Assembly: GCA_021789605.1 (NCBI GenBank)
Contig: JAJYJI010000002.1
Span: forward strand, 62,001-126,000
Direction of reading: 5' to 3'
Origin: a bacterium
GTDB taxonomy: Bacteria; SZUA-79; Acidulodesulfobacterales; Acidulodesulfobacteraceae
DNA length: 64,000 nt
Shown here: positions 13,872 through 24,487 of the stretch, piece by piece
Numbering within the stretch: position 1 is the stretch's first letter
How the letters are laid out: each line of letters opens with the position of its first letter
Program-made: the position numbers and the translations under genes
The notes under the pieces: generated by a model
The model's input: only the letters and a program-made list of their open reading frames with translations
What the model was told of the DNA's origin: nothing
Databases searched by the model: none

Positions 13872-14789
13872 AGATTTATTTATAATGAGGAAGATAATAT
13901 ACAAGCGGTTTATCACGCATTAATTAATGTTTTATCGTCTATCGGATATGATTTTGAAATTATATTTATAAACGACGGTTCAAAAGATAAAACTATTGAT
14001 TTATTAACTGAACTTAACAATAAAGACAAAAGAGTTAAGGCGATTAATTTTTCAAGAAATTTCGGTAAAGAAATAGCTTTAAGCGCAGGATTGGATTTTG
14101 CTACGGGAGACTGCATAATACCTTTTGACGCAGATTTACAGCATCCCGCTGAAATAATACCTAAGTTTATAGAAAAATATAAAGAAGGTTTTGATATTGT
14201 TAATGCCGTTAGATTTAAAAGGGAAGGTGAAACATGGCTTAAGAAAACTACATCTATTATTTTCTATAAAATAATCAATAAATTTAGTAATGTAAAGCTT
14301 GAACCAAATGTTGGTGATTTTAGATTAATTTCAAGGCAAGTATTAGAAGAGTTAAAAAAAATGCCGGAACGAAGAAGATTCATGAAAGGACTTTTCTCAT
14401 GGGTAGGATTTAAAACGGTCAATATTGAATATGTACAAAAACCTAGAAATGCAGGTAAAACGAAATGGAATTATATAAAATTAATTAATTTTGCAATAGA
14501 AGGTATTACTTCATTTTCTACTATCCCGCTTCAATTTACTAGTGTAATTGGTGTATTAATTTCTATTTTTGCTTTTTTTATGGATTATACATAATTATTC
14601 AAAAAATATTTTTTGGCAATCCTATTGAAGGTTATATTTCATTAATCGTAACTATGCTTTTTTTTAGGAGGCGTAGAGTTAATAGTTTTAGGTATTATTG
14701 GCGAATATGTAGGTAGAATTTATGAAGAAGTAAAACAAAGACCATTATATATCGTTAAAAGCACAGTAGGTTTTTATGAAAAAAAATAA
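13872..14789 (+). pseudogene. Family 2 glycosyltransferase (GtrB/DPM1-like) remnant, 5'-truncated and frameshifted
   Basis: Open frame after TAA at 13869 reads RFIYNEEDNIQAVYHALINVLSSIGYDFEIIFINDGSKDKTIDLL...; no plausible start; frame breaks near 14590 and at the T run in CTTTTTTTTAGGAGG; the tail [30 protein letters not shown] is in another frame. Confidence 0.8.
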
Positions 14790-16344
14790 TTTTTTAAATA
14801 TCGTAAAGAAGCCTAAAACTTTTTTAAAATATCTTTCAGTGAAAAAAAATAATTATTTTATTATTTTTATTTATTTTGCTCTATCAATAATTTTTTGGGG
14901 TATACCACAGGGATTTAATTTTATAAATAACATAAATATATCAGGCGATCCTGCTTTTTATCTATGGTGTTTAAAATGGTGGCATTATGCCATATCGCAT
15001 GGCTTAAACCCATTTATAACGAAAACCTTTTGGGCACCTTTTGCCCAAAATTTAGCAGGGACTACATCACTGCCAAGTATAGCTATTTTAATGTGGCCTG
15101 TAACAAAAATATTTGGACCTGTATTTTCTTATAACATTATAACTTTAATTTCTTTAACTTTGGCTCCATATGGAATTTATCTCATAAATAGAGAAATTGG
15201 ATTAAAAACAATAAGTTCATTTGTAGGCAGTTTATTTTTTTTCTTTTCAACGTATATCTTGGCAGAAATGTTAGGACATCTAACTTTATATACTTCGTTT
15301 ATTGTTGTTTTTCTTGTTTATCTTTATATATTAAGATTTAAAAATTCTTTCAGCCGATTAAAATATATTGTTTTATTTAGTTTGTTATTTGCGTTTCAAT
15401 TTGGCATATCTAATGAGATTTATGCAACGTTTGCAGTTTTTAGTTTTTTTGCATGGTTAGTTGCCTTTATATTGTTTTTTAAAAATGAGAATACTCGAAA
15501 AAAGCTGTTTTACCTTTGGTATCGAAACTTTAATAAGCATAACTTTTAGCATTATTTTACTAACGCCATATATTTATTATATACTGTTAAATCATATATC
15601 TCAGTTAAATAGTAATTCTTATTATGTCGCAGATCCCTTAAATTATTTTATTCCAACACCTGTTGATTTGTTGTTTGGACATATTTTCCTACCTATTAGC
15701 GCTAAATTTGCCGGTAATTTTTCAGAAGAAGGAGCTTATTTAGGCTTACCGCTTATACTTATTGTGTTTAGTTTTATATATTTATCGTTGGAATATTGGC
15801 GAAAAGAAAGCAAATTATATATTTTTTTATCGTTTATTTTTATTTTGCTTGCGTTATTTAGCTTTGGACCATATTTAAGGATTTTAAACCAAAAAAACAA
15901 TTCCTATGCCATGGATTGTTTTTTCAAAAATGCCCCTTATAAAACAAGCTTTGCCGACGAGGTTTACTCTATATGTAGATTTGATAGTAGCTATAATTTC
16001 AGCTATTTGGTTTGAAAAGTTTAATAAAAAACATATTAAATATGCATTAACAATTTTTGCATTATTGTTTTTATGGCGGATGGATCGGACAATGGGGTTG
16101 CCCAAATGGTAGAGGTGAATGTTTCGGCGTGGGATTAATCGGCAACATTAAAGCGTTGGAAACAATTATACAAAAATACAAATCTCAAGCATTACAAATA
16201 TTTTTTCCATATCCAAAAAAATATAGGAGAAATTCTAATAATAACAACGGGCAACTCTTATTAATTTTTAGAGCGCCAAAACCAAGCCTATTATCTAACT
16301 TGAGTTTAAGACACCCTCTTAAAAAATCCTCGCAAAGTCAATAA
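14776..16344 (+). pseudogene. Polytopic membrane protein (GtrC/PMT-like glycosyltransferase) broken by several frameshifts
   Basis: ORFs 14776..15549, 15461..16015, 15906..16112 and 16057..16344 form a staggered series in different frames; MPWIVFSKMPLIKQALPTRFTLYVDLIVAIISAIWF directly continues the previous frame. Confidence 0.75.
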
Positions 16345-16764
16345 TTAGGACCCCGTTTATGTCTACATAGTAGCCTAAAGAGGATAGTATTTCGGATTGG
16401 GTCTTCTAGGGCATTTCAATTCGGCGTTCCGGATTTCTTGTATTATTTTTATAGCGATGGATTTAACGTATGTTAGGGGTTTATGTGCCCTGTTAGATGA
16501 AGGAGATTTAAAAATGGAAGATAATTATTGAACGGTCTCTAACATTTTTTAAAATCCATATTACATTTTTTATTTTTAAATTTAGATTAATCCGTATTTT
16601 AGCTATATTTTAAGAAGTTATTATTGCTAACCACTTTTGGGTGATATACAATAAATATTTTTTTATATAAAATATTATATAAAATATTTCTTATGATTTA
16701 ATTAAATTAAGAACATAAAATTGCAGTAAAATATTTAACATTTAAAATTAAGGAGGAAATTCCT

Positions 16765-16878
16765 ATGACGTCTTTCACTTTTATACCAGACGGGCCTGCC
16801 TTTAACGAGGTTCAGGTGGTTTATATCGGACTTTTATACTCCCCCCAGTCGTCCGATATAAGCTACATGGCATATTAA
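16765..16878 (+). CDS. 37-aa leader-like ORF resembling the start of the DUF4214-like proteins
   Basis: SD AAGGAGG upstream; MTSFTFIPDGPAFNEVQVVYIGLLYSPQSSDISYMAY*, compare YYNEVQSLFTEILDRPAGVSGYDF in the next gene. Confidence 0.45.
   Translation: MTSFTFIPDGPAFNEVQVVYIGLLYSPQSSDISYMAY
16821..16861 (+). repeat. Perfect 11-bp inverted repeat TTATATCGGAC/GTCCGATATAA inside the leader ORF
   Basis: Read directly; 19-nt loop; lies about 50 nt upstream of the 16909 start. Confidence 0.7.
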
Positions 16879-16908
16879 AAAACTAAAATTTTCTAAGGAG
16901 GATTTAAA

Positions 16909-18860
16909 ATGGAAACAGCATCTTCACAAAGTTATTATAATGAAGTGCAATCTCTTTTCACAGAAATATTAGATCGCCCGGCAGGCGTATCTGGATATGA
17001 TTTTTTTGGAAATGAGCTTGCAAGCGGTACGCCTATCGGTACTGTTTTTAATCAGATAGCCGGCTCTGCTGAAGCGTCTGCCGATATTAACAATATGACG
17101 GCAGAACAGCAGGTAACTTACTTATTCGAAAATTTATTAGGACGCGCTCCATTATCAGGCGGGCTGACTTATTGGTCGGCACAAATTGCAACGCAAGGCA
17201 TAGCTGCAGTAGCTCAGGGCATTTATAATGATGTTTTGGGAGAACCAATAACTTCGGCAGATCACATGGTAATGGGAGACACAATTCAGGGAGACAATTT
17301 TTTTACCACGTCTAACCGGATAGCAAACAGCTTGGTAAATGCAAATGTTTATACGCTGACGTCAACGGATACGGGACATACTTTTGCTTCTTCCTCCTCT
17401 CAGCCCGATACGCTGGTTATTCCTTTTGATTATCTATATAGCAATCTCGGGCAGGCGGGAAACTCCCAATATTTTACATTTCAAGGTGATGCAAGCGGGT
17501 ATAATGCGGTAGATATTAATTACGACCCTGTTTACACCTCTACTATTTCGTATTATCTCCAGAATGCTACAAACTTTCAGATACTCGATTTTAATTATTC
17601 GCAGAGCGATTATTCCAATCTTTACAGTTCCCCGATTGATTTAAGCACTATCAACTCCGGTTTTAATACCTTTATACTTGACGATACTTACAATACCGGA
17701 ACCGTAGATTCTTATTCCGATTACGGATTTACAAACGCAACCAACAACGATACGTTCGTCGTTCAGGCAACCACTATGGAACTAGATATTTACAGTAGTG
17801 CAAACGGCAACGACGGTAATGCCGCCAATTTAATTATGGACGGTGGGGCGGGTGGAGTAGGTCTGGGCACGTTTGTTTTCAGCCCCTCTTCCGCAAGCGT
17901 GTCCAATCCGACCGTAAATATTTATTCCGTAGGGTCAACACTCAACACAATTCAAGCAATGGGAGATATGTTTGTAACCGGTAATAATTTGACGGGTTCT
18001 TTCACTATTAACGTTTACGGCTCCGACCAGTTGAGCATAGGCAGCGCATCTGACCAGCCTTACACCGCCTCCAACAACGTCGACAACGGCATCGAGTTGC
18101 AGGACGGTTCGACGCTTACTATAAACGGTGATTCCGCGAACAGCAATTTAATCGCCTACATCTATGAAAATTCGCCGACTCAAACGCAGGGCGTTACGGT
18201 AAACGCCGCCGGATTTGCAGGCACGCTCAGCTTAATTGATGAATTTTCTAGCGCTTATACTTCTCCGAATACGTTTATTTTAGTTCGGGAACCGACTCCG
18301 TCGCGACTAATTACTTTAACGCCTCCGTTACCGTAGGCTCCGGCACGGATACCATAGTATCCAATGCCGCATATTCTACGGACAGCAGTTATACGGCTGG
18401 AGAGTCGTCTTTGAATACGACTCCCGGTTATATCACGACCATTCACGGCAATATACTCGCCGGCGATTCGATAACGTTCGGCACTCCGTTAGGCATTGAC
18501 CCCGCTAACTGGCAGATATATCCGGGACTAAACTCCGGCGGCATCCCGTCAGCCGGCACCGGCGTCGTAATTTATTCGCTTGCGCAATTTCAGGAGTCGA
18601 GCGCGGCAACCGCAACCGCGGCTATTGCCAACGTCATATCGTTTCTCGAAGCCCCGTGGGACGCCAACTCGCCACAGCCGGTATCGGCGGCCGGAAATCT
18701 CGACTATGCGGGATGGTTCCAATACGGCGGCAATACTTACGTTGTCAACAGCGACCAGGGTCAAAACCAGGTAATAGAACTGGCAGGAACGTATAGCCTG
18801 TCGGGCGCCTCCATTGTTACCTCCGCCGGAACGGCTACTATAACCAATATAACGCATTAA
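16909..18860 (+). pseudogene. DUF4214-like secreted S-layer/adhesin protein with a single frameshift (ORFs 16909..18336 + 18411..18860)
   Basis: N-term YYNEVQSLFTEILDRPAGVSGYDFFGNELASG...NLLGRAPLSGGLTYW; restoring one T at 18278-18281 gives TFIFSSGTDSVATNYFNASVTVGSGTDTIVSNAAYSTDSSYTAGESSLNTTPGY, joining both ORFs; C-term GGNTYVVNSDQGQNQVIELAG. Confidence 0.75.
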
Positions 18861-18878
18861 TACCGTCAAACAAAGAAC

Positions 18879-18915
18879 CTCACTCCCGACCGCGTCTAAC
18901 GCGGTCGGGAGTGAG
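18879..18915. terminator. Perfect 16-bp stem-loop CTCACTCCCGACCGCG-TCTAA-CGCGGTCGGGAGTGAG; terminator-like, also part of the REP-like family
   Basis: Perfect inverted repeat 19 nt after the stop of the preceding gene; shares the CTCCCGAC/GTCGGGAG core with copies elsewhere. Confidence 0.8.
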
Positions 18916-19104
18916 GAAATAAATAGTTCTGAGACTTTTATCCATTTAAATTTCTAATTTAATTTTCCCTTCCGCAAATTCGTGAATAAAAGCCGCTACG
19001 AGCGTCTGGTATGGATAAGATAGTCGTATTCTGAAATCCTGATATTAATGTTTCTTTTCTTGTTTCTGCTTTCAATTTAATATTTTTTTTCTGTATTCAG
19101 TAGT

Positions 19105-19166
19105 CGAATGTTTATAAAGCCAACGGCTTTATGAACGCCGAAGTGAATGAATCAGATACCTTTATT
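19105..19166 (+). repeat. REP-like element, second-hairpin type (TTTATAAAGCCAACGGCTTTATG + GTGAATGAATCAGATACCTTTA)
   Basis: Matches copies at 35668-35730 and 38869-38931. Confidence 0.75.
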
Positions 19167-19239
19167 GCTAACGTGAAAATCGTCCCAATTATTCTTATTT
19201 CTAATTTGACTTTTATTTTTCTCGTGTTAAAATATAAGT

Positions 19240-20520
19240 ATGCTTATAAAAAGAACGGCATATAACGAAATAACGGGTCATCTGGACAAAAAAGAAATAA
19301 CGCTTATAACGGGCCCAAGGCAGGCGGGTAAAACCACCATAATGGAAGCCGTCCGTTCCGAGCTTAATTTAAAAGGAGAAAAAACGTTATTCTTAAGCCT
19401 CGATTTCGAAAACGACGCCCGTCATTTCGAAAGCCAATCCTCTCTTATACAAAAAATAAGCCTCGAAATCGGCGTAAGCAAGACGGATAGGGCATTTGTA
19501 TTTATAGACGAAATTCAGCGCAAGGAAAATGCCGGAATATTTTTGAAAGGTTTATACGATATGAACCTGCCGTATAAATTTATCGTATCTGGTTCCGGAA
19601 GCCTTGGGTTAAAAGAAAAAATACATGAATCCCTTGCCGGCAGAAAACGGATATTCGAAGTAGGAACGCTATCTTTTTCGGAATTCGTTAATTTCAAAAC
19701 CGGCTATAGATATGAAAACAAATTGCAGGATTATTTCCGCATAAATGCCGCGGATGCAAAAAAATACCTTTTAGAATATATTAATTTCGGCGGTTATCCG
19801 AGGGTAGCGCTTGAAGATACGGCGTTGGAAAAAACAAAAATCATAAACGAAATTTTTCAAAGCTATATAGAAAAAGATATTTCTTACCTGCTTAAAGTGG
19901 AAAAGGTTGACGCTTTTAAAAATTTAATAAGAATTTTAGCCTCGCAATCTGGAAAATTAGTTAATATAAACGAACTTTCTTCAACGCTCGGCATATCCGT
20001 TCCTACCGTAAAAAATTATTTATCCTATGCCGAAAAAACCTTTATAATACGGCTTATGACTCCGTTCTACAAAAACATAAGAAGCGAAATCTCCAAATCG
20101 CCTATAGTTTATTTTAACGACTTAGGATTAAGAAATTTTAGCGTCAATATGTTCGGAAACATAACAGGTTTTGAACAGGCCGGATTTACCCTGCAGAATT
20201 TTTTATATAATACGTTGCGGGAAAAATATAAATACGGCAGCGCGACCATACGTTTTTGGAGGTCTAAAGACGGGGGAGAAATGGATTTCGTCGTGGAAGA
20301 CGGGAGAATAGTACTGCCCATAGAAGTAAAATCCTCGGAGCTAAAAAAACCTGCCGTTTCAAGGTCGGTTAAAAGCTTTATCGAAAGATACGATCCCCCT
20401 GAGGTTTGGATTATTAATTTGTCTTTGGCAGGCGAAACGGCTTATAAAAATACCGCGATAAAGTTTATATCCGTATTTGAAAATAAAAAACTCCCGGCTG
20501 CGCGCAAACGCAACCTTTGA
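19240..20520 (+). CDS. AAA-family ATPase with DUF4143 C-terminal domain
   Basis: ITLITGPRQAGKTTIMEAV, FVFIDEIQRKENAGIFLKGLYD, SGSGSLGLKEKIHESLAGRKRIFEVGTLSFSEF, C-term FWRSKDGGEMDFVVEDGRIVLPIEVKSS. Confidence 0.9.
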   Translation: MLIKRTAYNEITGHLDKKEITLITGPRQAGKTTIMEAVRSELNLKGEKTLFLSLDFENDARHFESQSSLIQKISLEIGVSKTDRAFVFIDEIQRKENAGIFLKGLYDMNLPYKFIVSGSGSLGLKEKIHESLAGRKRIFEVGTLSFSEFVNFKTGYRYENKLQDYFRINAADAKKYLLEYINFGGYPRVALEDTALEKTKIINEIFQSYIEKDISYLLKVEKVDAFKNLIRILASQSGKLVNINELSSTLGISVPTVKNYLSYAEKTFIIRLMTPFYKNIRSEISKSPIVYFNDLGLRNFSVNMFGNITGFEQAGFTLQNFLYNTLREKYKYGSATIRFWRSKDGGEMDFVVEDGRIVLPIEVKSSELKKPAVSRSVKSFIERYDPPEVWIINLSLAGETAYKNTAIKFISVFENKKLPAARKRNL

Positions 20521-20548
20521 GTAAGAGAATAAATCTGTCCCCCCTTCT
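20487..20548 (+). repeat. Degenerate REP-like element overlapping the 3' end of the ATPase ORF
   Basis: AAAACTCCCGGCTGCGCGCAAACGCAACCTTTGAGTAAGAGAATAAATCTGTCCCC aligns with copies at 35625 and 40970. Confidence 0.65.
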
Positions 20549-20741
20549 TCTCTCCATTTATTCCTTATAAAATAAATAATTTTTAGATTTAATAAATTTT
20601 TGTAATAATTTTGCAACAAAAATTTAACATTACTTTAACAAAACCTTCATAATATTGCAATATTAAATTATTATAATCTTAATTATAGCATTTATAGCAA
20701 TTAATTTATTAACAATTCAAGTTTAAGGGGAGGGGGGGTTT

Positions 20742-21650
20742 ATGTTAAAAATTATGCCGGAAACTGCCGTGATTGCAAAAATTATTAAAATAGCAAAAAA
20801 AATCGCTAATGAAATTAAAAAGCCTGACGGAGCCGGCAACGGTTTAAAATTAATTCGCGGAAAGGGCGGATTCGGTTTAATGGGCGTAATAGCGGGACTT
20901 TTAATAATATCTATTATGGCTGCGGCGGCGATACCGACATTGGCGGGATATTACAAGCTTGAGCAGGCAAAAGCGGCTATAAATGAAGAAAACAGCCTTA
21001 TAAACGCGGAAAACCAGTATCAGATGGCTTCATATTCAAATTATGCGGAACAGGGAAGCGCGCAGTCAAATAACGACTATTTCGGCACGCTGTCCGAAAT
21101 GACCCGCGGGCTAAATATCCTGCCGTCCGACAAACAGCAATATTTTCTGCCTCAGGGAATATCTTTGTCGCTTGCAAGCTACGGCGGCAACGTCAACTGC
21201 ATACAAAAAAACATAGGAGGCAACGTCATAACGGAATGTTTGGGCGACGAAGGAAGCGGGCAATACGAAATTTTAACCTACGGACTGAATAATCCCGAAC
21301 TTTCGGCTTACGTGCCGATGTTTGAAAACGGCATTAAAGGCGGCATTTCAAGTTATGCGTCAAATACGGGGATACTCACGACGCAGGTCAGCGTGCCTTT
21401 CGGCTTCAGCGCGTATCCCAAAATTAATAACGGCGGAAGCGGAAATTCCGGCAATACGGCGGCAGGCGCGGGTAGTAACAGCAACAGCAACAACGGCGGA
21501 GGCAACAGGGGTAGCGGGGGCGGCAGCCAGTTGGACGAATATCTTTGGAGTCAGGTTCCGCCTTTAGGTACGCCGGGCTATTCGGCGGCAATGGCGCAAG
21601 CTCGGGCGGCTTCTCAGGAATTGTGCGGCGACTCCGGCGTAATATGCTGA
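20742..21650 (+). CDS. Type IV pilin/pseudopilin-like protein with long leader and noncanonical residue at +5
   Basis: KGG-FGLMGVIAGLLIISIMAAAAIPTLAGYY resembles class III prepilin; about 43-aa N-terminal extension; Gly/Asn/Ser-rich C-terminal segment. Confidence 0.65.
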   Translation: MLKIMPETAVIAKIIKIAKKIANEIKKPDGAGNGLKLIRGKGGFGLMGVIAGLLIISIMAAAAIPTLAGYYKLEQAKAAINEENSLINAENQYQMASYSNYAEQGSAQSNNDYFGTLSEMTRGLNILPSDKQQYFLPQGISLSLASYGGNVNCIQKNIGGNVITECLGDEGSGQYEILTYGLNNPELSAYVPMFENGIKGGISSYASNTGILTTQVSVPFGFSAYPKINNGGSGNSGNTAAGAGSNSNSNNGGGNRGSGGGSQLDEYLWSQVPPLGTPGYSAAMAQARAASQELCGDSGVIC

Positions 21651-21748
21651 CCGTGCCGCCGGTTAATTATTTAACCGCATAAACGTCCGGCGATATAATC
21701 CTAAGCTTTCCGCCATTTTACGATGACAAAAAAGCGGCGGAAAAGCGT

Positions 21749-24442
21749 TTACCTTTCATTGAAAATTTTCCCCTTAAGCATTTCGGCGCTTTGCTCCCAT
21801 GTAAGCCATTTTATATCACCCGATTTCGGCTCTTCGCCTTTCCCGTATAATTTAAGCCGGTTAATTACCGCGCCGGCTAAATCTACCGGTCTTAATCCGT
21901 CGAAGTAATATACGGATTCTCCGGCGATTTCTTTAAATACCGGAATATTTCTGGCAATAACGGGCAGGTTATAACGGGCAGCCTCTATTAAAGGCAGTCC
22001 GAAACCCTCGCCTTCGCTTGCGGCGATTAAGCACGAACTTGCTTTGTATATTTTGTCCAGATATTCGTCGCTTATACCCTTAAGCCAAAATAAACGGACG
22101 CCTAATTCTTTGTGCTTTTTAATTTTCCTGACGACTTCTTCCGTCATCCATCCTTCTTTCCCGACGAAAACAAGCTTTGCGTCTAAACCTCGCTTCCATA
22201 AATACTCAAAAGCTTTAAGCGTCTGCAAATGCCCCTTTCGCGGTTCTATAGTCCCGACCGATAAAAAAACGGCGGAATTTCCGGCGCATAAAATGGAGCA
22301 AACATTTTCTTGTTCGGCTTCAGCTTGAGTTTGGGTTTCTTTATTTTTACCGCCTTGATTTACATAGGTGCGTCCTTCGCCCGTCGAGGCATTTACGCTT
22401 GCGCTACTTACGATATCCGCGCCGATGTGAAAATAGCTCACGGTCAAAGAATTTACTTTTTCGGGAAAATTAAGTTTTATCCATTTTTTTACTTCGTTTG
22501 CCGTTGAATTAGATATGCATATTAAGGAATTGGAAACTTCGACGGTTGCCGTCAGCCATTCCTTCATAATGCCGAAAATATTTTTAGGCCACCATTCCGG
22601 GTTCGTAACCGGCAGGATATCGTATATTATCGAATATATTTCTATTCCGTGAATATTGTATTCGTAAAGTATGTTTTTTGCGGCGGGCATCAAATCCGGC
22701 GCTAAGTCCAAACACAAAAATATGTCGCCCGACAAGGGCTCTATGACGTTTTCGTTTTTTGTTTCGTTCTCTTTTGCGCCGTCTCCCGCCGTATGGAACT
22801 TCCGCATAAAATTATTCGCGTAGCGAAAAGACTTTCCGTCGAAATATACCGCTTTAACCGCATAACCCTCCGGAGGATTTTTAAGTAAATTTATCAATAT
22901 ATTTCTTACAACCCTTTGAATTCCGGTTTTAGCGTCTCTTCTAGCAAGCTCGGAAACGTCCGCGAAAAACTCTTTTTGCTTTCGGCGGCAATAATTAGCG
23001 TTGTTTTTGTTTATACAAATTGCGGCGTTTAATAAATTTAAATTCAGTTCATGCCGCGGCATTTTTCTGCTTGCATGTTTGCTTATCGGCACGATTGCAT
23101 TTATAGACGCAATAGAACCGATAAGTTTATGGTAAGAACTTTTACAATAGTCTTCGGCATCATTTTCTTTATGCCCGGAAACCGTTTTTTTGTTAAACGT
23201 TAATTCTAGCGCATCTACCGCTTTTTTTGCCGTAATATCCCATGAAAAATCTTTAGACCTTTCTTTTCCGTAACGCTTCATATCCGATAAAAATTTTTTA
23301 TCGGAAAGCGCCTTAGACATGGCTTCGGAAACAGATAATGCGTTTGAAGGGTCGAACAGCGCGTCTTTCCTGTCTAATATTTCCGGTATGCTAGAAGTAT
23401 CCGACGCGATAACGGGAGCGCCGCAATTCATCGCCTCCAGAATCGGCAGCCCGAAACCCTCGTAAAGCGAGGGGAAAACAAAAAGCTCCGTATTTTTATA
23501 AAGGGCGGTCAGTTCGTCGTCTTGAACGTATCCGGTAAATATTACGTTTTTTATCCCTATCTTATTTGCCCGTATTTTTTTTATCAGCTTTCTTTTAATG
23601 TCTTCCGGTATGGAACTTGCGATAACCATGGAATATTCCGCGCGTATTTTTTTCGGAAGCAGGGCATAGGCATCGATAAGCGTTTCGACGTTTTTACGGC
23701 TGTCGAAGCCGCCGGGAGCATACATTATATATTTACGCCCTATATTAAAACGGCTTAATATATAGTCGCGGCTTTCTTCGCTTTTTTGCGCCCCGCCGGA
23801 CGTATCGTCCGCGCAATAAAAAAACTTCTCGTCAACAGCTGCCGATATATTTACTACCGAGTTTTTATCTAATTCAAGTTCTTTTACCGCCTCGTCCATG
23901 GAATACCCGGAAATAGCCATCAGCAAATTGGCTTTTTTCAGGTGTTCTATTTTGCCGTAATACCATTTTTTATAATAAGGGTCGCATAGATAAGCGTCTT
24001 TATGGATTAAAGGTATAACGTCGTAAAGAATAACCGCGGTAGGAACGTAAAAATCGCCGCCGGGTTTAGGAACCGAAGTAACTATATCGTCCCCCCATCC
24101 TTCAAAAAGCGAAGCGATAACTAATGCGTCCGGCTTAACAAGGGCTATGGCTTGTTCACGTATTAATTCGGCGGCGCGCGTACGCCAGGCGTTTAAGCCG
24201 TTCATCTCCGCTACCGGTCCGGGAACGGAAAAAACTTTTATGTTATTTTCGGGAATAAGCCCTTTAAACGCGCTGCGTATTTCGGGAACAGTTCCGGGAA
24301 AACGGTCGCTTAAAAAAATAAATATTTCATGCCTGTCCGCCGCAGTCCTTGCTATCGCCAAAGCTATGGATTTGGAGTACCTTCCTATTCCGCGGAATCT
24401 GCTTTCGCCCTGTACCGCCTGAAGGTCTATCGCTATTTTCAT
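21749..24442 (-). CDS. Two-domain glycosyltransferase (GT4 + TGIQRVVRN-type GT4)
   Basis: N-domain GIGRYSKSIA...FPSLYEGFGLPILEAMNCGAPVIASDTSSIPEI; C-domain KTGIQRVVRNILINL, FLSVGTIEPRKGHLQTLKAFEYLWKRG, EGEGFGLPLIEAARYNLPVIARNIPVFKEI. Confidence 0.9.
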   Translation of the reverse strand: MKIAIDLQAVQGESRFRGIGRYSKSIALAIARTAADRHEIFIFLSDRFPGTVPEIRSAFKGLIPENNIKVFSVPGPVAEMNGLNAWRTRAAELIREQAIALVKPDALVIASLFEGWGDDIVTSVPKPGGDFYVPTAVILYDVIPLIHKDAYLCDPYYKKWYYGKIEHLKKANLLMAISGYSMDEAVKELELDKNSVVNISAAVDEKFFYCADDTSGGAQKSEESRDYILSRFNIGRKYIMYAPGGFDSRKNVETLIDAYALLPKKIRAEYSMVIASSIPEDIKRKLIKKIRANKIGIKNVIFTGYVQDDELTALYKNTELFVFPSLYEGFGLPILEAMNCGAPVIASDTSSIPEILDRKDALFDPSNALSVSEAMSKALSDKKFLSDMKRYGKERSKDFSWDITAKKAVDALELTFNKKTVSGHKENDAEDYCKSSYHKLIGSIASINAIVPISKHASRKMPRHELNLNLLNAAICINKNNANYCRRKQKEFFADVSELARRDAKTGIQRVVRNILINLLKNPPEGYAVKAVYFDGKSFRYANNFMRKFHTAGDGAKENETKNENVIEPLSGDIFLCLDLAPDLMPAAKNILYEYNIHGIEIYSIIYDILPVTNPEWWPKNIFGIMKEWLTATVEVSNSLICISNSTANEVKKWIKLNFPEKVNSLTVSYFHIGADIVSSASVNASTGEGRTYVNQGGKNKETQTQAEAEQENVCSILCAGNSAVFLSVGTIEPRKGHLQTLKAFEYLWKRGLDAKLVFVGKEGWMTEEVVRKIKKHKELGVRLFWLKGISDEYLDKIYKASSCLIAASEGEGFGLPLIEAARYNLPVIARNIPVFKEIAGESVYYFDGLRPVDLAGAVINRLKLYGKGEEPKSGDIKWLTWEQSAEMLKGKIFNER

Positions 24443-24487
24443 TATGAAATATATCTTATAAATTATGCCTGCTTTTTTTGACGCTTT

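Noticed and set aside
16345-16560. Possible IS/transposase remnant (minus-strand fragment TYVKSIAIKIIQEIRNAELKCPRRPNPKYYPL*)
   Set aside because: Too short and interrupted, with no terminal repeats or catalytic motif to support a mobile-element call.
18285-18411. Programmed ribosomal frameshift in the DUF4214-like gene
   Set aside because: No recognisable slippery heptamer with downstream structure; a one-base T-tract change explains it more simply.
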